Assembly (NCBI GenBank): GCA_044463945.1
Contig: JBIQLW010000014.1
Location: 24,582 to 88,581, forward strand
From: 62-47 sp044463945
GTDB taxonomy: Bacteria > Pseudomonadota > Alphaproteobacteria > Rhizobiales > Xanthobacteraceae
Length of the DNA: 64,000 nt
Reading direction: 5' to 3'
A program made the translations under genes and the position numbers. The notes beneath the pieces are model-generated. The model made no database searches and had not been told where the DNA came from. It saw only the letters and a program-made list of their open reading frames with translations. Each line of letters begins with the position of its first letter. Position 1 is the first letter of the stretch. Below, in pieces: positions 43,481-52,751 of this stretch.

Positions 43481-44689
43481 GTGGATCGAAAATTACGTTT
43501 TCTGGCGGTTGCGGGCGCGATGATCCTGTCGGCGCCGGCGGCGGCCGTGGCCGGCGGTACCTACAGCACCGGCGCGTCCGATACCGAAATCAAGATTGGA
43601 CATACGACCGCCTATAGCGGGCCGGTGTCGGCTTTCGGCGCATCCGGGCGGACGCTGCGGGCCTTCTTCCAGATGGTCAACGAGGCCGGCGGGATCAGGG
43701 GACGCAAGGTCAACATCATCTCGCTGGACGACGCCTACAGCCCGCCGAAGGCGCTGGAGCAGACGCGAAAGCTGGTCGAGGACGACGAGGTACTGGCGAT
43801 CTTCGGCGTCTCGGGATCGCCGACCAATCTGGCGACGCAGAAATATCTCAACGGAAAGGGCGTGCCGCAGATCCTGATCGCGACCGGCGCGGCGCGTTTC
43901 AACGATCCGAAAAACTTTCCCTGGACCATGCCGTTCTGGCCCGCTTACACCCTTGAGCAGAAAATCTATGTCGACTACGTCGTGAAGACGAAGCCGAATG
44001 CGAAGATCGGCGTCCTTTACGCCAATGACGATTACGGCAAGGACCATCTGCACGGCGTCAAGGCGGCGCTCGCCGCGCATCCCGGAACGAAAGTCACGAT
44101 CGTCACCGAGGCCGCCTACGAGACGTCGGCTCCCACCATCGACTCGCAGATCGTGAATCTCAAAGCCTCGGGCGCGGATGTCCTTATCAGCGCCACGACG
44201 CCGAAATTCGCCGCGCAGGCGATCAGGAAGGCGCACGAGATCAACTGGAAGCCGTTGCAGTTCGTCGCCAATGCGTCGAGTTCGATCGCGGCCGTTCTCG
44301 CGCCGGCCGGGCTCGAAAGTTCGGTCGGGGTCATGACCGCCGCCTTTATCAAGGGGCTTGGCGATCCCGCCTGGGCCAACGACAAGGAGATCGCCGACTA
44401 CTACGCTTTCATGAAGAAATGGAATCCGGGGGACAATCCGGAGGATTTCTACTCGATCGTCGCTTACGTCAACGCCCACATGCTCAAGCATATTTTGGAG
44501 CAGTGCGGCGACAATCTCACGCGCGAGAACCTGATGAAGCAGATCGCCGATATTCACGACGTCCATCTGCCGCTGCATCTTCCCAAGGTGGTGCTGAAGA
44601 CCACCAAGGACGATTTCGGCGCGTTCAAGGCGCTTCAGTTGCAGCGTTTCGACGGGCAGAGATGGATTGATGTCGACGATGCACAATAG
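43481..44689 (+). CDS. Branched-chain-type ABC transporter substrate-binding protein (LivK family), orphan
   Basis: A 402-residue periplasmic binding protein. The GTG start is preceded by GGGAGG at about 8 bp. It has a signal peptide (MDRKLRFLAVAGAMILSAPA with cleavage likely after AVA), then SDTEIKIGHTTAYSGPVSAFG and VNEAGGIRGRKVNIISLDDAYSPPKALEQTRKLVE, the hallmarks of type I LivK-like proteins. No permease or ATPase genes adjoin it. It may serve a distant transporter (one is at the left edge of this window) or act as a sensor. The neighbouring ligase genes suggest an organic-acid ligand. Confidence 0.92.
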   Translation: MDRKLRFLAVAGAMILSAPAAAVAGGTYSTGASDTEIKIGHTTAYSGPVSAFGASGRTLRAFFQMVNEAGGIRGRKVNIISLDDAYSPPKALEQTRKLVEDDEVLAIFGVSGSPTNLATQKYLNGKGVPQILIATGAARFNDPKNFPWTMPFWPAYTLEQKIYVDYVVKTKPNAKIGVLYANDDYGKDHLHGVKAALAAHPGTKVTIVTEAAYETSAPTIDSQIVNLKASGADVLISATTPKFAAQAIRKAHEINWKPLQFVANASSSIAAVLAPAGLESSVGVMTAAFIKGLGDPAWANDKEIADYYAFMKKWNPGDNPEDFYSIVAYVNAHMLKHILEQCGDNLTRENLMKQIADIHDVHLPLHLPKVVLKTTKDDFGAFKALQLQRFDGQRWIDVDDAQ

Positions 44690-44772
44690 CGGCCGTTGTC
44701 GCTGACGATGGCCGCCGCATCGCTCTCCGGCTGAAAAGGCCGCGCGAAGGGTGGACCAGTCCCGATTTATTG

Positions 44773-44786
44773 ACTGACTCGTCAGT
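44773..44786. promoter_or_regulatory. Palindromic operator ACTGAC-TC-GTCAGT
   Basis: A perfect 6-bp inverted repeat with a 2-bp centre, inside TATTGACTGACTCGTCAGTA, lies 79 bp upstream of the ligase start at 44865. The same layout (ACTTAC-GT-GTCAGT) occurs at 48433-48446 before the acyl-CoA dehydrogenase, and a degenerate version occurs before the TetR start at 48319. It is likely a target of that TetR. Confidence 0.65.
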
Positions 44787-44864
44787 AGAGCGCGACTGGT
44801 CCGCCGTGCTTGTCAGCAGGTCCTTCGAGCAACCGAGGGGCCGGCCCGAAACAGGAGGATCCGT

Positions 44865-46499
44865 ATGTCTGTCCAGATGCCGAAGACTTATGAGGAGATC
44901 CGGGCCGCGCACCGCCTGGAGATTCCGGAGTTCTACAATATCGCCGAGGATATCTGCGATCGTCACGCCGCGACCCATCCGGACAGGGAAGCCTTTTTCA
45001 TCGAGCACGACGATCGGGTCGAGCGCGTGACCTACGGAATGCTCCACGCGCAGGCCAATGCGCTGGCGAATGTGTTGAGCGCTCTCGGCATCAGGCGGGG
45101 GGATCGCGTTGCGATCGTGCTTCCTGTCGATGCGGCTGTGCCGCCGACGCATATTGCCTGCTGGAAGATGGGCGTGATCTCGTGCCCTATGGCTGTTCTG
45201 TTCGGTCCCGACGCGCTGGCCTACCGGTTCGCCAATGCGGAGGTCAGCGCTGTGGTGACAGACCGGGCGCGGCTGCCGGCGGTGCGGCAGGCGGCGGCCA
45301 GCGCGCCGAGCCTCAAGCACATCCTTCTGGTCGATGGCGATGAACCGGGCACGCTCGACCTCTGGTCGCTGGTGCGCGCCGCCGGAACCACGTTTGAAAC
45401 GGCACGCACGCGCGCCGATGAGCCGGCCTATATCAACTATACGTCGGGGACCACGGGACAGCCCAAGGGAGTGCTTGCCGCCCATCGCGCGCTGCTTGGA
45501 CACATTCCCTCGATGGACTTCCTCAGCGGCGATGTCGTGTCCGACGAGATCTGTTACTTCCCCGGCGACTGGTCATGGCTGGCCGGCCTCAGCTTTCTGA
45601 CCACATCGTTGAAGTCCGGCCGTCTGATGGCGGTGCGGGCGCGTGTCGGTTTCGATGCGCTGGATGCGTTCCGCTTCCTCTCCGAGCACAAGGTGACGAG
45701 CGCGATCCTGGTGCCGACGATGTTGCGGATGATGCGCGCTGTGCCGAAGGAGGAGCGCGCCAGGTACCCACTGCGCATCCATACGATCGTCACCGGCGCC
45801 GAGGCGGTCGGCGCCGAACTGTACCGCTGGGTCGAGGAGGAACTGGGGGCGCATCTCAGCGAGGCGTTCGGTCAGACTGAATGCAACGTCTGCGTTCTCA
45901 ACAACAGCCGCTACATGGCGCCCCGGCCGGGCTCGCTGGGCAAGGCCGCGCCCGGCTTCGAGGTGGCGATCACCGACGAGGCGGGCAATCAACTGCCGAA
46001 CGGCGAGATCGGGCAGATTGCGGTGAAGGCCGGCCATCCGATCATGCTGCTCGAATATTGGCGGAATCCGGAAGCGACGCGGCGCAAGTTTGCCAATGGC
46101 TGGATGCTGACGGGCGATCTCGGACGAATGGACGAGGACGGCTATCTGTGGTTCGCGAGCCGCGCCGACGATATCATTACGTCGTCGGGCTATCGCATCG
46201 GTCCGAGTGAAATCGAGGAGGCAATCGGCAAGCACCCGGCGGTGGCGTTGGCGGCCGCCATCGGTGTTCCGGACCCGGTGCGAACCGAGGTGGTCAAGGC
46301 TTTCATCGTGCCGAAGGCCGGAGTGGTGCCGACCCAGGAGCTCAAGGACGAGATCCACGATTTCGTGCGCCAGCGGCTGGCCAAGCATGAAGCGCCGCGC
46401 GAGATCGAGTTCATCCGCGAGATGCCGGTCACCACGACCGGCAAGATCATGCGGCGGGTGTTACGGGAACAGGAACTGAAGCGCCTGGCGACGGGATGA
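44865..46499 (+). CDS. AMP-forming acyl-CoA ligase, medium-chain (ACSM-like)
   Basis: A 544-residue ligase: TYEEIRAAHRLEIPEFYNIA at the start, INYTSGTTGQPKGVLAAH, FGQTECNVCVLNNSRYM, WMLTGDLGRMDEDGY and the tail TTTGKIMRRVLREQEL. GGAGG lies 7 bp before the ATG. It is a paralogue of the LvaE-like ligase at 36273-37904, but here the kinase and dehydrogenase partners are missing. The palindrome 79 bp upstream suggests control by the TetR at 47.7-48.3 kb. Confidence 0.92.
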   Translation: MSVQMPKTYEEIRAAHRLEIPEFYNIAEDICDRHAATHPDREAFFIEHDDRVERVTYGMLHAQANALANVLSALGIRRGDRVAIVLPVDAAVPPTHIACWKMGVISCPMAVLFGPDALAYRFANAEVSAVVTDRARLPAVRQAAASAPSLKHILLVDGDEPGTLDLWSLVRAAGTTFETARTRADEPAYINYTSGTTGQPKGVLAAHRALLGHIPSMDFLSGDVVSDEICYFPGDWSWLAGLSFLTTSLKSGRLMAVRARVGFDALDAFRFLSEHKVTSAILVPTMLRMMRAVPKEERARYPLRIHTIVTGAEAVGAELYRWVEEELGAHLSEAFGQTECNVCVLNNSRYMAPRPGSLGKAAPGFEVAITDEAGNQLPNGEIGQIAVKAGHPIMLLEYWRNPEATRRKFANGWMLTGDLGRMDEDGYLWFASRADDIITSSGYRIGPSEIEEAIGKHPAVALAAAIGVPDPVRTEVVKAFIVPKAGVVPTQELKDEIHDFVRQRLAKHEAPREIEFIREMPVTTTGKIMRRVLREQELKRLATG

Positions 46500-46604
46500 G
46501 GCGGCGGGCGCGCTCCGATCATAATCGCCGTGGGGCCGGCATCCTGCGCCCGGCTTGATCGCGGTATCGCGCGGCCGCGATGTGCCTCGCGCGAAAGCGC
46601 TGGC

Positions 46605-47468
46605 CTATTTCGAACTCTTTTTCGCCTGATCGCGAATGATCTGCATTCCGGCAGGATCAACGATCATGCCGTGCATGACCCGATTATGGGTGTGCGCGAA
46701 GTGGTGCAGCCCGAAGGCGGACTGGATCGCCGTCCACATGCCCTGGGCGTCCAGCGACTGGTTGACGCTGAGCTTCGACATGCGAAGCCCGATCATCGGG
46801 CGTTGGGCGATCTTCTCCGCCATCTCAAGCGTAAAGGACTCAAGGCGCTCGCGCGGCACGACGTGATTGACCATGCCGAGTTCCTTCGCCTCCTGCGCCA
46901 GAACCGGTTCGCCCGTGAACAGCATTTCCTTTGCCTTGCGGTGTCCCACCTCCCAGGCATGGACAAAAAATTCATGTCCATTGGCGCCGAAAGCGACGAC
47001 GGGATCGGAGAAGCTGGCATCGTCGGAGGCGATGATGATGTCGAACGGCCAGATCAACATCAGTCCGCCCGCGATTGCGCGTCCTTGCACCGCGACGATC
47101 ACCGGCTTTGGAAGATTCCGCCATCGCCAGCAGAACCCGAGAAACACTTCCTGCTCCTGGGCAAAATAGCCCTCCGGCCCCGCGAGGCCGAAGCCGCCGG
47201 TCCCGGTCACCGGTGCGCCGTGGTCGCCCACTTTGGCCGTATTGTCCGTCAGGTCGTGACCCGACGAGAAATCCGGCCCGTCGGCCGCGAGAATGATGGC
47301 CCTAACCTGATCGTCCTGTGTCGCCATGTCGAGCGCGGTGTTGATCTCATAGAGCATCTTCATGTTCTGGGCATTGCGCTTGTCGGCGCGGGCCAGGACG
47401 ATGCGCGCGACCCGCTCGGACGGCCGTTCGAAACGGATTTGGGTGAATGACGACTGAGCTTCCATCAT
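46605..47468 (-). CDS. Crotonase-superfamily protein lacking both hydratase glutamates
   Basis: A 287-residue enoyl-CoA hydratase-fold protein with GPDFSSGHDLTDN and GRAIAGGLM. The two catalytic glutamates align with Met137 and Val157 (SFSDPVVAFGANG), so normal hydration is unlikely. The block VHAWEVGHRKAKEMLFTGEPV is a subfamily signature found in several actinobacterial and rhizobial EchA-like proteins of unclear function. A perfect 20-bp palindrome lies 141-160 bp upstream. It is convergent with the preceding ligase and in line behind the TetR gene. Confidence 0.88.
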   Translation of the reverse strand: MMEAQSSFTQIRFERPSERVARIVLARADKRNAQNMKMLYEINTALDMATQDDQVRAIILAADGPDFSSGHDLTDNTAKVGDHGAPVTGTGGFGLAGPEGYFAQEQEVFLGFCWRWRNLPKPVIVAVQGRAIAGGLMLIWPFDIIIASDDASFSDPVVAFGANGHEFFVHAWEVGHRKAKEMLFTGEPVLAQEAKELGMVNHVVPRERLESFTLEMAEKIAQRPMIGLRMSKLSVNQSLDAQGMWTAIQSAFGLHHFAHTHNRVMHGMIVDPAGMQIIRDQAKKSSK

Positions 47469-47608
47469 CGGATCCTTAGCTATTGGAAATGGGGATGACT
47501 TGGGACCGGACGATCCGCCCGGCTTCCGAGAGCGATTTCCCGAGCCCCGGTTTGTTGAATCATCCTGGCGTCGGCGGCTTGGAAAGTTGGCTGGTTCGCC
47601 TGCTACTG

Positions 47609-47628
47609 ATGACTTTCTCGAAAGTCAT
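47609..47628. promoter_or_regulatory. Perfect 9+2+9 palindrome ATGACTTTC-TC-GAAAGTCAT
   Basis: Nine-base arms with no mismatch around a TC centre, followed by TTAAAG. It lies between the 3' end of the TetR gene (47681) and the start of the crotonase (47468), both on the minus strand, so it most likely controls the crotonase. The inner ACTNNC..GNNAGT pattern is compatible with the ACTGAC/GTCAGT sites around the same TetR but is not identical. Confidence 0.65.
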
Positions 47629-47680
47629 TTAAAGTGGCCGTGCGATCGAAGTCAATTTCGCTGGCGCGCCGGGGAGGATG

Positions 47681-48319
47681 TCAGCGTCGGTGCCGGGGCA
47701 GGGCCAGCCCGGACAGGAAAAGCAGCAGAAAGTCTTCGGCGATCTGGCTCGGCGATCGTCCCGTCCCGGGCTTGTACCAGACCGGGATGCCATTGAAGGC
47801 GGCGAACAGGGCCCGGCTGACATCCAGCGGCGCGACCGGCCTGAGTGAGCCGTCCCTTTCGCCCCTTCGCACCATGTCACGCACGACCTTGTCGAGATCG
47901 CGCTGCGAAAGGCGGCTGCGCTCCCGCTGATCGGGGTTGTATTCGCTGAGACGAACCAGGGCGAAGCACCGGCCGAAATCATCGCAGATGATTTCGGTGT
48001 ACCGCCTGAAGAACGCCACCAGTTGCTCGCGCCCGCTTTGATGACGAAGCGCGGCGGTGACCGCCTGTTTCAATTCGTTCCGGGCGATCTCGTGACACAT
48101 CTCGACGAGTTCGTCCTTGCTGCGCGCGTAATGGTAAAGCGCCGGACGTGTGACGTTCAGTGCGTCCGCCACGTCTTCGAGCGTGGCCTGACGGAAGCCA
48201 AGCTCGCTGAAAACCCGCGCCGCGACGCGCAGGATCTCGTCCTTCCGGTTCTCGAAATTGCCGCGTTTGCCGCGGGCGAATGTGCGCTTCTTTGGGAGGC
48301 TCGAAGTCATCTCGCTCAT
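47681..48319 (-). CDS. TetR-family transcriptional regulator
   Basis: A 212-residue TetR protein: a lysine/arginine-rich start, then DNA-binding domain LGFRQATLEDVADALNVTRPALYHYARSKDELV, and a C-terminal domain with FAAFNGIPVWYKPGTGRSPSQIAEDFLLLFLSGL. This C-terminal pattern is common in acyl-CoA-responsive repressors. Its start is 10 bp from an operator-like site (48329-48348), and a second lies just before the divergent acyl-CoA dehydrogenase, so it probably represses both itself and that gene. Confidence 0.9.
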   Translation of the reverse strand: MSEMTSSLPKKRTFARGKRGNFENRKDEILRVAARVFSELGFRQATLEDVADALNVTRPALYHYARSKDELVEMCHEIARNELKQAVTAALRHQSGREQLVAFFRRYTEIICDDFGRCFALVRLSEYNPDQRERSRLSQRDLDKVVRDMVRRGERDGSLRPVAPLDVSRALFAAFNGIPVWYKPGTGRSPSQIAEDFLLLFLSGLALPRHRR

Positions 48320-48328
48320 GCCAGAGAC

Positions 48329-48449
48329 TTAACTGAAACGGCAGTCAAAAGGAAGCAACCGTCGGGCTCATCGCTCGCTTGATCGCCGCGATCCGCGCCG
48401 CTTGACATATCGCCGGGCAGGTTACTTAATCAACTTACGTGTCAGTTAA
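48329..48449. promoter_or_regulatory. Divergent control region with two operator-like palindromes
   Basis: Site a (48329-48348) reads TTAACTGA AACG GCAGTCAA; site b (48430-48449) reads TCAACTTAC GT GTCAGTTAA. Site b contains ACTTAC-GT-GTCAGT, almost the same as the site at 44773. Each site lies close to one start codon: site a 10 bp from tetR, site b 16 bp from the dehydrogenase TTG. Overlap of site b with that start region would block expression when bound. Confidence 0.65.
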
Positions 48450-48464
48450 TAAATGGAGATCAGC

Positions 48465-49622
<1,158 letters not shown>

Positions 49623-49705
49623 CGGCAGCGCGCTAGGCGTTACGCTCGCGGCGGGGGGCGTCCGCGCGATGGGCATCGGAACGGACCGCGATAGCGCGGA
49701 AAGTC

Positions 49706-50314
49706 TCACTCCATCAATTCGCCCGGCGGATGGTGCGGGTCGTAGTCGCGCGGATGGTTGGCCTCGATCACCTTCCAGAACGGCCAGATGAACGCCGCGC
49801 CGGCGGCGAGCACGCCGAGCACGCGCCAGTCGCGCACCAAGAATAGTAGCACCAGTGGCGTACCCACGAAGAACAGCGCGGCAATGACGCCGATCACCAT
49901 CATGCCGGTGTGGCGGCCTTCGGACACGCCGGCGGTAAAGCGGATGGTGCCTTGCGGCGCGGCGGCGAGCCTGCGATGCAGCGCGCGGACGAAATCGCGG
50001 TAGGGCGGCGTGCGGTCGTGATCGACCTCGCCGGAGGGACCGCCGTCGGTGATGACGAGAAAGCGACCGTCACGAAAATTGATCCGGCAATTGTTGACGA
50101 CATCCTTGCCGGTGGTGCCGGACGTCATGTTCACCGAGACGATGTCGGTCCAGAGTTGCCGGCCGGCTTCGCCGCTGTCGGTGCGCCAGAGAATCGCGGA
50201 GTCGCGCCCGGCGTCCAGCAGTGTCACGCCGTGGTTCGGGTTGCGCCAGAAGAAGCGCTTGCCGTCCAGGAGATAGTAAAGGTCATAGGCCGTGGCGGGC
50301 GCAGGGGCGATCAT
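49706..50314 (-). CDS. Predicted membrane protein with two C-terminal transmembrane segments (unknown)
   Basis: A 202-residue protein. A soluble, beta-rich N-terminal part (about 1-130, including WTDIVSVNMTSGTTGKDVVNNC) resembles a PH-like fold in layout only. It is followed by two hydrophobic helices (about 137-157 and 164-182: VIGVIAALFFVGTPLVLLFLV and VLGVLAAGAAFIWPFW) and a short polar tail. I do not recognise a named family. It lies between the dehydrogenase (convergent) and the GFA-type gene and has no clear link to acyl-CoA metabolism. Confidence 0.7.
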   Translation of the reverse strand: MIAPAPATAYDLYYLLDGKRFFWRNPNHGVTLLDAGRDSAILWRTDSGEAGRQLWTDIVSVNMTSGTTGKDVVNNCRINFRDGRFLVITDGGPSGEVDHDRTPPYRDFVRALHRRLAAAPQGTIRFTAGVSEGRHTGMMVIGVIAALFFVGTPLVLLFLVRDWRVLGVLAAGAAFIWPFWKVIEANHPRDYDPHHPPGELME

Positions 50315-50398
50315 GCGGCAAGGATAGCGGATTCCGTCGCGCCGGTTCCGCCACGTGCTCCAACTGCGGAGCCGGTCATGGATCGGCGGCCGCGCCGA

Positions 50399-50803
50399 TC
50401 ACAGGTTTTGCGCGAAACGCTTCGCGCCCTCGATCGGCGCGAGCCATTCCACCGCCTGATCGGCATAGATCTCGGTCTGCGGCCTCACGCCCTCCAGGCG
50501 ATCGAGCGTGCCGGCCTTCACGATCACTTTCCCTGGCGACAATGAGATCTTGGCAAAGATCGGCGACCCGCAGCCGGCGCAGAAGTGACGATAGACCGGC
50601 TGCCCGCTGTCGCCGGAATCCACATAAACCGTTGTCTCGCCCGATTGCGCGTAGTCGCTTTCCCTCATCACCAGGTTGAGGGAGAACGGGCTCCCGCTCT
50701 GCTTCTGGCAGTGCGTGCAATGGCAGATTACGACTGCGCGCGGCTCGGCCTTGAGCACATAACGCACCCGCCCGCACAGGCAGCCACCTTGTCTTTCCTG
50801 CAT
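50399..50803 (-). CDS. GFA/CENP-V-type zinc-binding protein (Mss4-like fold)
   Basis: A 134-residue protein with the zinc-binding cysteines of the glutathione-dependent formaldehyde-activating (Gfa) family: Cys8/Cys10 (GGCLCGRVRY), Cys27/Cys29/Cys32 (CHCTHC) and Cys75/Cys78 (FCAGCG). Family members often respond to aldehydes or thiols, but most are uncharacterised. It is divergent from a TetR gene with a pair of palindromes between them, so it is the probable target of that repressor. Confidence 0.9.
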   Translation of the reverse strand: MQERQGGCLCGRVRYVLKAEPRAVVICHCTHCQKQSGSPFSLNLVMRESDYAQSGETTVYVDSGDSGQPVYRHFCAGCGSPIFAKISLSPGKVIVKAGTLDRLEGVRPQTEIYADQAVEWLAPIEGAKRFAQNL

Positions 50804-50860
50804 GATTCTGTCTCCCCTGAACGATCCGTAACCGGCATCGTCGCCATGATCGCGCCATTC

Positions 50861-50895
50861 TTGACAAGAATGTCAAACTTGACGAGCATGTCAAG
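50861..50895. promoter_or_regulatory. Two tandem operators TTGAC-N6-GTCAA
   Basis: TTGAC-AAGAAT-GTCAA (50861-50876) and TTGAC-GAGCAT-GTCAA (50879-50894; arms extend to CTTGAC/GTCAAG). The two centres are 18 bp apart. They lie between the GFA-type gene (start 50803, -) and tetR (start 50919, +), the standard place for an autoregulated divergent repressor. Confidence 0.8.
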
Positions 50896-50918
50896 AATGA
50901 ATCGATGGAGCGGACCGG

Positions 50919-51497
50919 ATGGTGGGGGCGCGTCAGTTCGACGAGCAGGAGGTGATCGCGATTGCGCTCGACGTGTTCTGGCGCAAGGGGCTTCACGATG
51001 CGACGATGCAGGATCTCGCCACGGCGACCGGCGTTCAGCGCGGCAGCCTCTACAACGCCTACGGCGACAAGGAGGCGATCTTCCTGCGCGCCTTCGATCG
51101 CTACGCGGCGCAATTCCTCGCCACCGCCGGCGATGCGCTGGCCGAGGGCGACGCGGCGACAAGGCTCAAGACGTTCTTCGACGTCGTCATCACCAACATG
51201 ACGAGCGGCTCGCCGGCGCGCGGATGCCTGACGACGCGCACCGCGCTTGATACGGCGGCGTCCGGCAAGGCGGTTCGCCGGCGGGTGCGAAGCCTGCTCA
51301 GCCGGCTTGAGCGACTGATCCGTGAGGCGATCGACTCCGCGCCCGGCCCGGCTACGGTAATCCCGGCGGATCGATTGGCCCGCGTCGCCGTCACCTTTAC
51401 CCGGGGACTGGCCGTGATGGAGCGCGCCGGCTACAGCCGCGGGCAACTGAAAGAGGTTGCCGCGACCTTCGTCGAGGCCGTGGCCGGCGACGCTTAG
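50919..51497 (+). CDS. TetR-family transcriptional regulator
   Basis: A 192-residue TetR protein with DNA-binding domain LHDATMQDLATATGVQRGSLYNAYGDKEAIF and a C-terminal part with NMTSGSPARGCLTTRTALD, a form seen in NemR/AcuR-like regulators where a conserved Cys in the GC motif senses electrophiles. It probably represses itself and the GFA-type gene through the two palindromes 24-58 bp upstream. The ligand may be an aldehyde or quinone (inference from the GFA partner). Confidence 0.9.
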   Translation: MVGARQFDEQEVIAIALDVFWRKGLHDATMQDLATATGVQRGSLYNAYGDKEAIFLRAFDRYAAQFLATAGDALAEGDAATRLKTFFDVVITNMTSGSPARGCLTTRTALDTAASGKAVRRRVRSLLSRLERLIREAIDSAPGPATVIPADRLARVAVTFTRGLAVMERAGYSRGQLKEVAATFVEAVAGDA

Positions 51498-51503
51498 AGC
51501 ATG

Positions 51504-52700
51504 TCACCCCACGACGTTGCCGGTGCGCAGCGTCGCGATCTCCTCAGCGTCATAGCCGGCCTCGCGCAGAATCTCGTCGCTGTGCTGGCCGACGTCGGGC
51601 GCCTTGCGCGGCCGGACCTTGGTCTGTCCGGACACGTAGAACGGCGTGTCGATCGTCAGCAGCGTGTCGTTCTCGAACGGCACCAGAAAACCGTTGTCGA
51701 TCGCCTGCCGGTCGCGGGCGACATCGTTGGGATGGGCGACGATCTCGAACACGATGCCGGCTTCGGTCAGGATCGATCGCCATTCGTCGCGGTCATGCCT
51801 TGCAAAGGCGGCGTCAAGGGCGGCGATCAGTTCGGCCGCGTGCTTGAAGCGCCCCGCTTGCGTGGCGAAGCGGGAATCGTCGATCAGGGATTCGATACCG
51901 AGACATCTGGCGAGGATCGGCCATTGGCGTTCTTCGTTGAGAATGGTCAGGATCAGCCAGCGGTCGTCGCGACAGCGATAATAGGTGGTCAGCGCGTTGA
52001 AACTGCTTTCGCGCGGCGGCCGCGGAAAAAAGGTCGCGCCGCACAGCGCGGCCTGCACCATGAAGCCGTTGGACCACAGGCCGTTGGCGATCAGCGACGA
52101 GCCGACCTGGGTGCCGCGCCCGCTGCGCTCACGGTCGTAGAGCGCGATCGCGATGGCCGCGAACAGCGTGATCGCGGCCGGGTGATCGCCCATGCCGGTG
52201 TTGGCGCGCGCCGGCGGCGATTCCGCGTCCATGCGCACGCCGTCCATCAGGCCCGAGCGCGCCCACCAGGCCGTCATGTCGAAGCCGGGCTTGGCCGCTT
52301 CGTCACCGGTTTCGCCGTAGCCGGTGAACGAGGCGTAGATCAGCCGCGGGTTGAGCGCGGAGAGCGCGTCGTAGCCGACCCCCAGCTTCTTGCGCACCGC
52401 CAGCGGAAAATTGGTGATGAACACGTCCGCGCTCTCGACCAGCCGCTTCAGCACCGCCAGCCCCTCGGGCTTGGCGAGATTGAGCGCGAGGCTGCGCTTG
52501 TTGCGGTTGTCGAGCAGCCAGCCGTAGTTGACGTCGGCTTTCGGGGCTCCCGGCAGCCGTGCGAGATTGCGGCCGGGATCGCCCGCGCCCGGCGGCTCGA
52601 TCTTGATCACGTTCGCCCCGAAATCCGACAGCACCGTCGCGGATCCGGGCGCAGCGATGAAGCTGCTACAGTCGATGACACGCAAGCCTTCGAAGATCAT
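51504..52700 (-). CDS. Family III CoA-transferase (CaiB/BaiF type)
   Basis: A 398-residue formyl-CoA-transferase-like protein: GLRVIDCSSFIAAPGSATVLSDFGA at the N-terminus, RNKRSLALNL, and PGFDMTAWWARSGLM with the probable catalytic aspartate (Asp141) that forms the acyl-anhydride intermediate. It moves CoA between carboxylic acids without ATP. It is the last of three genes (propeller, hydroxyacyl-CoA dehydrogenase, CoA-transferase) on the minus strand. The pairing with a carnitine-dehydrogenase-like enzyme suggests breakdown of a hydroxy- or betaine-type acid (inference). Confidence 0.92.
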   Translation of the reverse strand: MIFEGLRVIDCSSFIAAPGSATVLSDFGANVIKIEPPGAGDPGRNLARLPGAPKADVNYGWLLDNRNKRSLALNLAKPEGLAVLKRLVESADVFITNFPLAVRKKLGVGYDALSALNPRLIYASFTGYGETGDEAAKPGFDMTAWWARSGLMDGVRMDAESPPARANTGMGDHPAAITLFAAIAIALYDRERSGRGTQVGSSLIANGLWSNGFMVQAALCGATFFPRPPRESSFNALTTYYRCRDDRWLILTILNEERQWPILARCLGIESLIDDSRFATQAGRFKHAAELIAALDAAFARHDRDEWRSILTEAGIVFEIVAHPNDVARDRQAIDNGFLVPFENDTLLTIDTPFYVSGQTKVRPRKAPDVGQHSDEILREAGYDAEEIATLRTGNVVG

Positions 52701-52751
52701 GTTCGTCTCCCTGCTCGTTAAGGAACGCCCGGTGGGCGGGAAGGCCGGCGG

